From JAICWP01 sp035935775 (GTDB lineage Bacteria; Acidobacteriota; Terriglobia; Terriglobales; Acidobacteriaceae), in contig DASYWT010000319.1 in NCBI GenBank assembly GCA_035935775.1, forward strand, positions 1 through 14,573: DNA of 14,573 nucleotides. Direction: 5' to 3'. Position 1 is the first letter of the stretch. Each line of letters starts with the position of its first letter. The notes beneath the pieces are model-generated. The model was given only the letters and a program-made list of their open reading frames with translations. It ran no database searches and was not told the DNA's origin. This document shows, piece after piece, positions 7,880-13,858 of the stretch. The translations under genes were made by a program, and so were the position numbers.

Positions 7880-7904
7880 ACCTGGGCTGCAGTTGTGCCG
7901 AATA
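7870..7904. promoter_or_regulatory. perfect 9-bp inverted repeat between divergent DinB and DUF4870 genes
   Basis: TATTCGGCA (7870-7878) and TGCCGAATA (7896-7904) are perfectly complementary across a 17-nt spacer. Arm centres are 26 bp apart, about 2.5 helical turns. The left arm covers the candidate DinB -35; the right arm ends 4 bp before a TATAGT box (7909-7914) suited to the DUF4870 gene. The geometry suggests a shared operator. Confidence 0.5.
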
Positions 7905-7908
7905 ACGG

Positions 7909-7914
7909 TATAGT
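7909..7914 (+). promoter_or_regulatory. candidate -10 box of the DUF4870 gene
   Basis: TATAGT (5/6) would place the transcript start near 7921, about 16 nt before the chosen GTG 7937, and includes the SD. No clear -35 is seen, which fits activator-dependent use of the adjacent inverted repeat. Confidence 0.35.
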
Positions 7915-7927
7915 AGGTGCGTCACGT

Positions 7928-7932
7928 GAGGG
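7928..7932 (+). promoter_or_regulatory. Shine-Dalgarno deciding the DUF4870 start
   Basis: GAGGG lies 4 nt before GTG 7937. The earlier in-frame GTG at 7895 lies inside the inverted repeat and upstream of the TATAGT box, and has no SD. Confidence 0.5.
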
Positions 7933-7936
7933 TAAT

Positions 7937-8398
7937 GTGAGCGAAACACCGCAAAATGCACAAGCGACATCGCAGGATGAGCGCAGCATGGCCACGCTGG
8001 CCCACATTCTGCAGCTGGTGGGCTGGTGGATCGCGCCCCTGATCATTCTCTTGCTGAAACGCGAATCCCGCTTTGTGTCTTTCCATGCACTCCAGGCCTT
8101 GCTGCTGCAGATCGCTTACGTGTTTCTGATTTTCATGGGCATGGGGCTGTGGTTTGTTTTTTTCTTCCTGACGCTGGCGCAGCACCCCGCTAGTCAGGGC
8201 GCGCCCTCACCGGCCATGTTCGTATTTTTTCCCCTGGTTTGGGTGGGCGTCATGGGAGCGTGGACGTTCATGCTGGTGATTGCGATTGTTTATGCCATCA
8301 AAGCCGGACGCGGGGAGTGGGCGGAGTATCCGGTGCTGGGGCGGGTGTCGCGGAAGATCCTGAAAATCGGGCCGGGCGGAACGGCTGCCGCCGTCTAA
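7937..8398 (+). CDS. DUF4870 small membrane protein
   Basis: A 153-residue inner-membrane protein from GTG 7937. The N-terminus (MSETPQNAQATSQDERSMAT) is polar and leads into MATLAHILQLVGWWIAPLII, matching the DUF4870 opening, in which an acidic-basic patch precedes A-x-L-A-H. Three hydrophobic segments are seen at about 20-41, 51-80 and 93-121. Between the first two is the family's hallmark loop, LLKRESRFVSFHALQALLLQ. Molecular function of DUF4870 is unknown; the fold is distantly related to Tic20-type membrane proteins. The short basic C-terminus (VSRKILKIG) should be cytoplasmic. A longer form from GTG 7895 would add 14 residues but lacks an SD. The gene is divergent from DinB across 114 bp and convergent with the PEP mutase-family gene. 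Confidence 0.85.
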   Translation: MSETPQNAQATSQDERSMATLAHILQLVGWWIAPLIILLLKRESRFVSFHALQALLLQIAYVFLIFMGMGLWFVFFFLTLAQHPASQGAPSPAMFVFFPLVWVGVMGAWTFMLVIAIVYAIKAGRGEWAEYPVLGRVSRKILKIGPGGTAAAV

Positions 8399-8421
8399 GC
8401 TGCGATGGCTGACGATTCTGC

Positions 8422-8440
8422 GTGCGACGGAAGTCCGCAC
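8422..8440. terminator. hairpin between convergent genes
   Basis: GTGCGAC and GTCCGCAC pair with one bulged C around a GGAA tetraloop (GNRA type). It sits 24 bp after the DUF4870 stop and 20 bp after the PEP mutase-family stop, so it could serve both strands. Neither side has a T-run. Confidence 0.35.
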
Positions 8441-8459
8441 ACGGCAGTCTGCTTCGCGG

Positions 8460-9284
8460 TCAAATCCGCATAAGTTTGTTCAGGTCTGCGGTCACCACAC
8501 TTCGTTCCAGGAAGCTGAACTGGCCGTTGTCTTTCACCTCACGGGCGGCCTCCAGCAAGCCCGTCATGGCGGCGCGATAGAGGGAAGTTGCCAGGCTGAT
8601 GCGCCGGACTCCCGCGTCGGCCAGTTCGGCCACAGAAAACGATTTGCCCTTGATTCCCACCATGAAATTGACCGGCTTCGATACCGCCACGCACAGCGCT
8701 CGCACCGCGGCAAGGTCAGGAAGGCCGGGGGCGAAAAGCACATCGGCTCCAGCTTTTTCGAAAGCCTGCAGACGGCTGATGGTCGCGTCCAGGCTCGGGT
8801 CAGCATAAAGAAGATTGTGCGCTCGCGCCGTCAGCACGAAGGGGAAGGGGAGTGCGCGAGCCGCTTCCGCTGCGGCGGCAATCCGTTCCACCGCCAACGG
8901 GCCATCGTAAAGTGGGTGGTCGGGGTTGCCGGTTGCGTCCTCGATGGTGCAGCCGACGAGACCCGCCTGCGCCGCCAAGCGGATGGTTTCCGCAACCACC
9001 TCGGGCGCGTCGCCAAATCCTTTCTCCAGGTCGGCAGAAACGGGCAAATCGGTCGCACCGGCAATCAAGCGGCCGTGCAGCAGCGCCTCATCCCGGGTCA
9101 AGCCGCCATCTTTTTTCCCCAGGGCCGAGGCGGCGGCAGCGCTCGAGGTAGCCAGGGCCTGGAAGCCAAGACCGGCAAGAATGCGCGCGGAGCCAACATC
9201 CCACGGATTGGGAATTACAAAGACGCCGGAACCTTGGTGGAGTGCGCGAAAGCGGACTGCCTTTTCGTTTTGGCTGACGCTCAC
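8460..9284 (-). CDS. isocitrate lyase/phosphoenolpyruvate mutase family enzyme
   Basis: A 274-residue TIM-barrel enzyme of the PEP mutase/ICL superfamily, whose members make or break C-C or C-P bonds next to a carboxylate with Mg2+. It opens with VFVIPNPWDVGSARIL, typical of the group. The metal and substrate residues are visible: D59 (GKKDGG), D85 and E87 (SADLEKGFGD), E115 (GCTIEDATG), and R154 (LTARAHNLL). The barrel ends in GVRRISLATSLYRAA. The K-K-C-G-H motif of true isocitrate/methylisocitrate lyases and the EDK-x-x-x-K-x-N-S motif of PEP mutase are both absent. The reaction is therefore not predictable; a 2-oxo or 2-hydroxy acid lyase is plausible. Start is GTG 9284 with a strong SD at 9292-9298. 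The gene is divergent from the kinase across 205 bp. Length is normal and there is no signal peptide. Confidence 0.87.
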   Translation of the reverse strand: MSVSQNEKAVRFRALHQGSGVFVIPNPWDVGSARILAGLGFQALATSSAAAASALGKKDGGLTRDEALLHGRLIAGATDLPVSADLEKGFGDAPEVVAETIRLAAQAGLVGCTIEDATGNPDHPLYDGPLAVERIAAAAEAARALPFPFVLTARAHNLLYADPSLDATISRLQAFEKAGADVLFAPGLPDLAAVRALCVAVSKPVNFMVGIKGKSFSVAELADAGVRRISLATSLYRAAMTGLLEAAREVKDNGQFSFLERSVVTADLNKLMRI

Positions 9285-9291
9285 GGGGAAG

Positions 9292-9298
9292 ACCTCCT
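9292..9298 (-). promoter_or_regulatory. strong Shine-Dalgarno before GTG 9284
   Basis: On the - strand AGGAGGT precedes GTG 9284 by 7 nt, supporting a GTG start for the PEP mutase-family gene. Confidence 0.6.
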
Positions 9299-9449
9299 GA
9301 ATCTTTTTCTAACACGAGCCCGCTTAGCCAGACCTCATGGCCAATGCTTGCTAATGGTTGGACGAATCTTGCAGGATTGGGTTGCGAATTTTGATGACCC
9401 GGAGGATTTTCTCGCGTACGTCAGCCGCGACGCACCTTCCCGCTTTCCG

Positions 9450-9478
9450 TTGACTTGCCTGCGCCCCCCGCCTAACAT
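9450..9478 (+). promoter_or_regulatory. sigma70-type promoter giving a near-leaderless kinase mRNA
   Basis: TTGACT (9450-9455, 5/6), an exact 17-bp spacer and TAACAT (9473-9478, 4/6). The start of transcription would fall near 9485, only about 5 nt before ATG 9490. No SD precedes this ATG, consistent with leaderless translation. Confidence 0.55.
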
Positions 9479-9489
9479 AACGCCGCGCC

Positions 9490-12465
9490 ATGATTGGTCA
9501 AACCATCTCCCACTACCGCATCCTGGAAAAGCTCGGCGGGGGCGGCATGGGCGTTGTCTTCAAGGCTGAAGACACCCGCCTGCACCGGCTGGTGGCGCTG
9601 AAGTTTCTGCCTGACGAGGTGGCGCGCGACCCGCAGGCGCTCAGCCGCTTCCAGCGCGAGGCGCAGGCGGCCTCCGCCCTGAACCATCCCAACATCTGCA
9701 CCATTTACGACATTGGCGAGGAGGGCGGCAAAGCTTTCATCGCTATGGAATACCTCGAGGGCTCCACGCTCAAGCACCAGATCGGCGTGCGGCCCATGGA
9801 AATGGAGACGCTGCTGGCGCTGGCCATCGAGATTGCCGATGCCCTGGACGCGGCCCACGCCAAAGGAATCATCCACCGCGACATCAAGCCGGCGAACATT
9901 TTCGTGACCGACCGCGGGCACGCCAAAATTCTCGATTTCGGCCTGGCCAAGATGGAGTACGCCGGCCACGGAGCACAGTCCGGAGCAACCTCCGCCCCCA
10001 CTGTGGTCAGCGAAGAACACCTGACCAGCCCGGGCTCGACTCTGGGGACAGTGGCTTACATGTCGCCGGAGCAGGCCAAGGGCAAGGAGCTTGACCGGCG
10101 CACCGACCTGTTCTCCTTCGGCGCCGTACTCTACGAAATGGCCACCGGCAAGGTGGCGTTTCGCGGTGAAACCTCGGCGGTCATCTTTCAGGCGATTCTC
10201 GACCGCGCGCCCACCGCGCCCCTTCGTCTCAACCCCGATATTCCGCCCAAGCTGGAAGAGATCATCAGCAAGGCGCTGGATAAGGACCGGGAGCTGCGCT
10301 ACCAGAACGCGGCAGACATGCGCGCCGACCTGAAGCGGGTGCGCCGTGAACTGGAGTCGGGACGCAGCCCGATTCTGGAGATTGGCGAAGAAGCCCCACC
10401 GGCGAAAGCGGGCAGCGGAGCGGCCAGCGCCCACCAATCAGCCGCGAGCATGGCCGCGGCAAGTGGCGCCGCTGCCGTAGCCGTAGCCAGCAGCAGCCGG
10501 GTGTCCGCCGCCGCATCCGGCAGCACGCCCGCCGGCTCCTCATCGTTTGTGGCATCGCCTTCACGTCCCAAATGGCGGCTTTACGCGGCGGTGGGTGTTT
10601 TGGTTCTGGTAGCTGCCGCCATTGGCTTTTTCATTTATCAGCAGCGTGCGCAAGCCATCACAGAAAAAGATTCAATCCTGGTCACGGACTTCGTGAACAC
10701 CACCGGCGATGCCGTATTCGATGGCACGCTGAAAAAGGCGCTGGCGGTAGACCTGCAGCAGTCGCCGTTTCTGAACGTGGTGCCCGAGCAGCAGGTGCAG
10801 AAGACCCTAAAGTATATGGGGAAGGGACCGGATGAGCCGATCACCAGCGATATCGGCCGCGAAATCTGCCAGCGCGACGGCATCAAGGCCCTGCTGACAG
10901 GCTCTATCGCGCTGCTGGGAAGCCAGTATGTGATCACGCTGCAGGCGGTGAACGCCTCCACCGGCGATTCTTTGGGGGAGGCGCAGCAGCAGGCGTCGGG
11001 CAAAGATTCGGTGCTGGGCGCGCTGGGCAACGCCGCCAGCAAGCTGCGCGGCAAGCTGGGAGAATCGCTGGCCTCGGTGCAGAAGTTCGACAAGCCGCTG
11101 GAGCAGGCCACCACCTCCTCGCTCGATGCCTTGAAGGCTTTTACCCTCGGCGATGCCCAGCACAACAAGCTGGAAGACATCGCCTCCATGCCGTTTTACC
11201 AGCGGGCCATTGAACTGGACCCCAACTTCGCGCTGGCCCACCTCCGCCTGGGTGTTGTGGCCGGAAACACTGGTCAGTTCGACCTGGCAACCAGGGAAGT
11301 CTCGAAGGCTTTCGAATTACGCGGCCGGACCAGCGAATACGAAAGGCTCTACATTACTGCGTACTACTATTTCGACACCGGGCAGACAGAGAAATCAATA
11401 CAGGCCTGGGAATTGATGAAGCAGACGTATTTACGCGACGAGGTCTCGCGAATCAATGTCGCCGTTGACTATCAGCAAAGCGGGGAATACGAAAAATCGG
11501 TGGAGAACTGCCTGGAAGCCATCCGCCTTCGGCCCGACACCCTGAATTGCTACCTGGTGGGAGCTACGGCCTATAGAAGCTTGGGCAAGCTGGATAACGC
11601 CGACGCCCTGCTGGCCCAGGCACAGCAGAGAAATATTCACGGCCAGCTGCTTTATGTCACCCTGGCAGGGTCGGCCATCCTGCGGGGAGACAGCGCCGGC
11701 GCGGCGCACATGGAGGAACTAGCCAAGGCGAGCCCGGAGGGAGAGTTGCGCGTGCTCGGTCAGGAGGCAGCGCACGCCGCCGCGCTGGGCCAACTGAAGC
11801 GGCTCCGCCAATTGAGAGCGCAAGCCGTCGAACGGGCCAAAGGATTGAATATGTCCGACGCTGCCGCGAGCCGACTGGTGCAGGAGGCGACGGCCGAAGC
11901 TGAGTTCGGATACCGTTCCCAGGCCGCGGAAGCGATTGATTCCGCTCTGGCGCTTTCCCGCGATCCGTTCCTCCTGGCGCAGATGGCGGATGCCAGTTCG
12001 GCTGCGGGGCAGGACCAGAAGGCCGAAGCTCTGTTGAGCGAAGCCCGCAAAACGCGTCCGGACGACACCTTCCTGCAGAAGGTCGTCGTCCCTCGCGTCG
12101 AGGCCCGTTTGCAGATGCGCCAGGGCAAGGCCGCTGCGGCGGTGCAGACACTGGCCACCGCTCAACCTTACGAAGGCGGCGTCTGGTTCCAGACTCATGT
12201 GCTGCGTGGTCAGGCTTACCTGGCCAGCGGAGATGCCGGCAACGCGGCCGCGGAGTTCCGCAAATTTCTCGCGCTCCGTGCCAACGCGCCGTTCTCTTTT
12301 TATTACCCGCTGGCGCAGCTCGGCTTGGCGCGCTCCCTCGCGGCACAGCATGATGCAGCCGGGGCCCGCACCGCCTACCAGGATTTGTTCGCCATGTGGA
12401 AAGACGCCGACCCGGACCTTCCTGTCCTGAAGGAAGCCAAGGCGGAATACGCAAAGCTGCAGTGA
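9490..12465 (+). CDS. transmembrane Ser/Thr protein kinase with TolB-like region and TPR tail
   Basis: A 991-residue PknB-type (Hanks) kinase. The cytoplasmic kinase domain (about 9-285) is complete: glycine loop GGGGMGVV (16-23), lysine K38 (VALKFL), HRDIKPAN with D131, DFG at 149-151, and activation segment ending MSPEQAKG. It should therefore be active. An Ala/Ser/Pro-rich linker (about 297-360) leads to one membrane segment (about 365-385, LYAAVGVLVLVAAAIGFFIY). Outside is a TolB/FlgO-like region (about 394-535, starting DSILVTDFVNTTGD), then TPR-like helical repeats (about 540-985, e.g. PFYQRAIELDPNFALAHLRL). The layout, common in Acidobacteriota, suggests envelope sensing coupled to phosphorylation; substrates are unknown. 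ATG 9490 fits the promoter at 9450-9478. No PP2C phosphatase is nearby. A 35-residue membrane ORF follows after 14 nt. Confidence 0.9.
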   Translation: MIGQTISHYRILEKLGGGGMGVVFKAEDTRLHRLVALKFLPDEVARDPQALSRFQREAQAASALNHPNICTIYDIGEEGGKAFIAMEYLEGSTLKHQIGVRPMEMETLLALAIEIADALDAAHAKGIIHRDIKPANIFVTDRGHAKILDFGLAKMEYAGHGAQSGATSAPTVVSEEHLTSPGSTLGTVAYMSPEQAKGKELDRRTDLFSFGAVLYEMATGKVAFRGETSAVIFQAILDRAPTAPLRLNPDIPPKLEEIISKALDKDRELRYQNAADMRADLKRVRRELESGRSPILEIGEEAPPAKAGSGAASAHQSAASMAAASGAAAVAVASSSRVSAAASGSTPAGSSSFVASPSRPKWRLYAAVGVLVLVAAAIGFFIYQQRAQAITEKDSILVTDFVNTTGDAVFDGTLKKALAVDLQQSPFLNVVPEQQVQKTLKYMGKGPDEPITSDIGREICQRDGIKALLTGSIALLGSQYVITLQAVNASTGDSLGEAQQQASGKDSVLGALGNAASKLRGKLGESLASVQKFDKPLEQATTSSLDALKAFTLGDAQHNKLEDIASMPFYQRAIELDPNFALAHLRLGVVAGNTGQFDLATREVSKAFELRGRTSEYERLYITAYYYFDTGQTEKSIQAWELMKQTYLRDEVSRINVAVDYQQSGEYEKSVENCLEAIRLRPDTLNCYLVGATAYRSLGKLDNADALLAQAQQRNIHGQLLYVTLAGSAILRGDSAGAAHMEELAKASPEGELRVLGQEAAHAAALGQLKRLRQLRAQAVERAKGLNMSDAAASRLVQEATAEAEFGYRSQAAEAIDSALALSRDPFLLAQMADASSAAGQDQKAEALLSEARKTRPDDTFLQKVVVPRVEARLQMRQGKAAAAVQTLATAQPYEGGVWFQTHVLRGQAYLASGDAGNAAAEFRKFLALRANAPFSFYYPLAQLGLARSLAAQHDAAGARTAYQDLFAMWKDADPDLPVLKEAKAEYAKLQ

Positions 12466-12470
12466 AGGAG
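12465..12470 (+). promoter_or_regulatory. Shine-Dalgarno of the 35-residue membrane ORF
   Basis: AAGGAG begins on the last base of the kinase stop codon (TGA, 12463-12465) and lies 9 nt before ATG 12480. The arrangement favours translational coupling. Confidence 0.55.
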
Positions 12471-12479
12471 TTGCGCCGT

Positions 12480-12587
12480 ATGACCTTCCGTGAAAAATGG
12501 GTCTGGCTCGTGGCGCTTGGCATCGCATGCCTGGCTCTCCTTATCCCGACCGTGGACAATTTATTTTACGGTTTATCCCACATGTAA
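12480..12587 (+). CDS. putative 35-residue single-pass membrane microprotein
   Basis: ATG 12480 to TAA 12585-12587 encodes a short basic N-terminus (MTFREK) and one hydrophobic segment, about residues 7-23, WVWLVALGIACLALLIP, followed by TVDNLFYGLSHM. An SD (AAGGAG) touches the kinase stop codon and is well spaced, and the gap to the kinase is 14 nt, so both should share a transcript. The segment has the length and charge pattern (positive side in) of a bitopic inner-membrane protein. It could also be an uncleaved signal anchor. I recognise no family; short proteins like this often escape annotation. A role with the neighbouring membrane kinase is inferred from position only. The alternative is a chance frame of modest length, but the SD and hydrophobic pattern argue against that. 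Confidence 0.55.
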   Translation: MTFREKWVWLVALGIACLALLIPTVDNLFYGLSHM

Positions 12588-12681
12588 CTTATCCGAGGTA
12601 AGGCAACTCTTACGCGTAGAACGAACGATGATTATTCACTTGACACAAATTAAGATGATAAAGAAGCCGGGTGCGTGGGGT

Positions 12682-12828
12682 CTAAGCCGTTCTTGCTTCA
12701 ATTAGAGATGCAAATTTGGGTGCTTGTAGGCGGTCTTTGAGTCTGGTAATAATCTGAGTCCTTTCGTTTCTGATGGCCGCTGCTTGAGCATCGAGTTTAT
12801 CTAGGACTCCTGCCGCGAATGGCTGCAG
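12682..12828 (-). pseudogene. 48-codon open frame remnant behind the truncated toxin
   Basis: On the - strand, one base out of the toxin's frame, an open frame runs from just after a TAG (12829-12831) to a TAG at 12682-12684. It has no ATG, GTG or TTG. The translation is protein-like and helical: GVLDKLDAQAAAIRNER, then TQIITRLKDRLQAPKF and ASLIEARTA. It looks like the C-terminal end of some other protein joined behind the PIN gene. I could not identify that protein. It does not contain the missing end of a PIN domain. Confidence 0.35.
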
Positions 12829-13135
12829 CTAGTACGTGTCGGTCGTTTTCGTCGGGGATACACGTCAATGCCGGTGGCAATCCAGGAGGCACACCCACCA
12901 ACGCTTCCGGGAAAAAATCCCGCATAAACGCAATCCTTCTATCCCGCTGAGGTTCGGAGACTCTCAGATGTCGTATGAGTGAAGTACCGACCTCTGCGAG
13001 AATTTGTTCGCTCCACAGAGGCCGGTATAAAGCTGGTTCTTCTGCCATTCGCAGCAAAATATCGCAAAGCGGCATAGGAACCAGCACACACGAATCAAGC
13101 AGTACGGCGTACTCGTTGTCTGGCGTCAGGATCAT
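12797..13135 (-). CDS. PIN-domain toxin of a type II TA module, C-terminally truncated
   Basis: PIN toxins are Mg2+-dependent RNases. The frame gives 112 residues from ATG 13135 (122 from ATG 13165). It begins strand one with YAVLLDSCVLVPMPLCDILL, containing the first catalytic Asp, then LYRPLWSEQILAEVGTSL with the acidic helix residue, and PDENDRHVLAAAIRG with the third Asp. This matches PIN proteins paired with excisionase-type antitoxins. Those relatives are about 180 residues and continue into a strand with T-F-N-x-x-D-F. Here the frame ends in RSPR-stop right after AAAIRG, so the fourth acidic site is gone. No other frame restores it. It overlaps the antitoxin by 41 bp (71 bp with the longer start), so translation is coupled. 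ATG 13135 is preferred because it matches the usual short N-terminus; no SD decides. Probably inactive, though that needs testing. Confidence 0.65.
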   Translation of the reverse strand: MILTPDNEYAVLLDSCVLVPMPLCDILLRMAEEPALYRPLWSEQILAEVGTSLIRHLRVSEPQRDRRIAFMRDFFPEALVGVPPGLPPALTCIPDENDRHVLAAAIRGRSPR

Positions 13136-13574
13136 CTGGCGTTTTGTCGTAGATCCCTTCGTCATACTCGGCGCGCGCTAGGTCATCGAGCGCCTTTCGA
13201 CGTGCGGCATCCCGCTTTGCCTTGTACGCCAGAACATCGCGGGCATATATACGCCTGTGTGTCCCAACTAGGTGAAATGGGATCTCGCCTTTCTCTAATA
13301 GGTTGACTAGGAATTGTCGAGATGTTCCCAGCATTTTGCTAGCTTCCATGGTTGTGAGCTGAGCATTGCTCTGCAGAATAGTCACAGAATTCCCGGCTCG
13401 TAGGTCCGCAAGTAAACGACACAGGAACGAATACAAGTTGTTTGGCAAAACCTGAGTCTTGCCATCGGGGCCGACAAGCTTCGCAGCAGCCTGCCGTAGT
13501 TTTTCGTACAGCTCTTGCACCTCCTCTTGGTCCTTGCAAGAAATTGCTACTTTTTCAGCCTCGGTCGTGGTCAC
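13095..13574 (-). CDS. excisionase-type helix-turn-helix antitoxin
   Basis: A 159-residue protein from GTG 13574. Residues about 1-70 form a helical dimerisation-like part (VQELYEKLRQAAAKL, then VLPNNLYSFLCRLLADL and GNSVTIL). Residues about 73-118 are the MerR/excisionase HTH: LTTMEASKMLGTSRQFLVNL, then LLEKGEIPFHLVGTHRRI with the conserved wing. A charged helix follows (AYKAKRDAARRKALDDL), and the C-terminal tail probably binds the toxin. This order matches antitoxins encoded just ahead of PIN toxins; they bind their own promoter and neutralise the RNase. The GTG start is set by an excellent SD (AAGGAGG, 13581-13587). A longer frame from GTG 13634 would read through that SD and is rejected. 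It overlaps the toxin gene. The surrounding DNA is more A/T-rich than the rest of the window, suggesting horizontal acquisition. Confidence 0.82.
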   Translation of the reverse strand: MTTTEAEKVAISCKDQEEVQELYEKLRQAAAKLVGPDGKTQVLPNNLYSFLCRLLADLRAGNSVTILQSNAQLTTMEASKMLGTSRQFLVNLLEKGEIPFHLVGTHRRIYARDVLAYKAKRDAARRKALDDLARAEYDEGIYDKTPDDPDARQRVRRTA

Positions 13575-13580
13575 GGCGGT

Positions 13581-13587
13581 CCTCCTT
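13581..13587 (-). promoter_or_regulatory. Shine-Dalgarno deciding the antitoxin GTG start
   Basis: AAGGAGG on the - strand, 6 nt before GTG 13574, is the best-placed SD for this gene. It rules out the earlier in-frame GTG at 13634. Confidence 0.65.
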
Positions 13588-13640
13588 CCTGGCGCTGGTT
13601 TTCGCCAGTCTCCCACTTTTTGCGCTCGTGGCACACATAG

Positions 13641-13672
13641 AGCATACGCTACAAACGCTACATATGCTATAA
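13641..13672. promoter_or_regulatory. tandem 9-bp repeats, likely antitoxin operator
   Basis: Three adjacent 9-bp units on the + strand: ACGCTACAA (13646-13654), ACGCTACAT (13655-13663), ATGCTATAA (13664-13672). The array is bracketed by the inverted pair AGCATA (13641-13646) and TATGCT (13663-13668). It lies about 70 bp upstream of the antitoxin start and just downstream of a candidate -10, where antitoxin binding would block transcription. Confidence 0.45.
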
Positions 13673-13701
13673 CTATGCCCGATTACCCGAGTAACGGACA
13701 A
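13672..13701 (-). promoter_or_regulatory. candidate promoter of the TA operon
   Basis: On the - strand TTGTCC (13701-13696, 4/6), an 18-bp spacer and CATAGT (13677-13672, 4/6). The start would fall near 13665, inside the tandem repeats, as expected for an autoregulated TA promoter. A small TTAC-ccga-GTAA palindrome lies between the boxes (13683-13694). Confidence 0.3.
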
Positions 13702-13734
13702 GAGGGTGACCCTGGTGCAGAACCGAGGTACACA

Positions 13735-13768
13735 ATATAGTGGGTTTCTAGGCAAACCCACCATATAT
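13735..13768. repeat. strong hairpin between the TA operon and the TonB-family gene
   Basis: GTGGGTTT (13740-13747) and AAACCCAC (13754-13761) pair perfectly around the loop CTAGGC. The stem extends outward as ATATA/TATAT across a 2-nt bulge. It lies about 90 bp downstream of the TonB-family stop and upstream of the TA promoter, so it could end the incoming - strand transcript. There is no long T-run. Confidence 0.45.
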
Positions 13769-13805
13769 CGAGGTTCTTGAAACGCGGTTTGCTTATACTG
13801 CCGCC

Positions 13806-13858
13806 GTAGTCAGACAGCCGGTCCCCATTGAAGAGCCCGCATGCTGGCTTCTGACTAC
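13806..13858. repeat. inverted repeat spanning the TonB-family stop codon
   Basis: GTAGTCAGA (13806-13814) and TCTGACTAC (13850-13858) pair perfectly. The stem continues inward as AGCC/GGCT with one bulged base, around a loop of about 26 nt. The right arm contains the TonB-family stop codon (13855-13857). It may be a 3'-end structure or terminator. No T-run follows. Confidence 0.4.

Noticed and set aside
9472..10437. 321-codon - strand open frame opposite the kinase domain
   Set aside because: It is a mirror of the conserved kinase coding sequence with no SD or recognisable motif.
12640..12662. TTGACA at 12640-12645 as a + strand promoter
   Set aside because: No -10-like hexamer lies 16-18 bp downstream and no gene follows on the + strand.
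12490..12705. 71-codon + strand frame overlapping the microprotein
   Set aside because: It has no SD, no coherent hydrophobic or domain pattern, and runs out of frame over a better-supported ORF.
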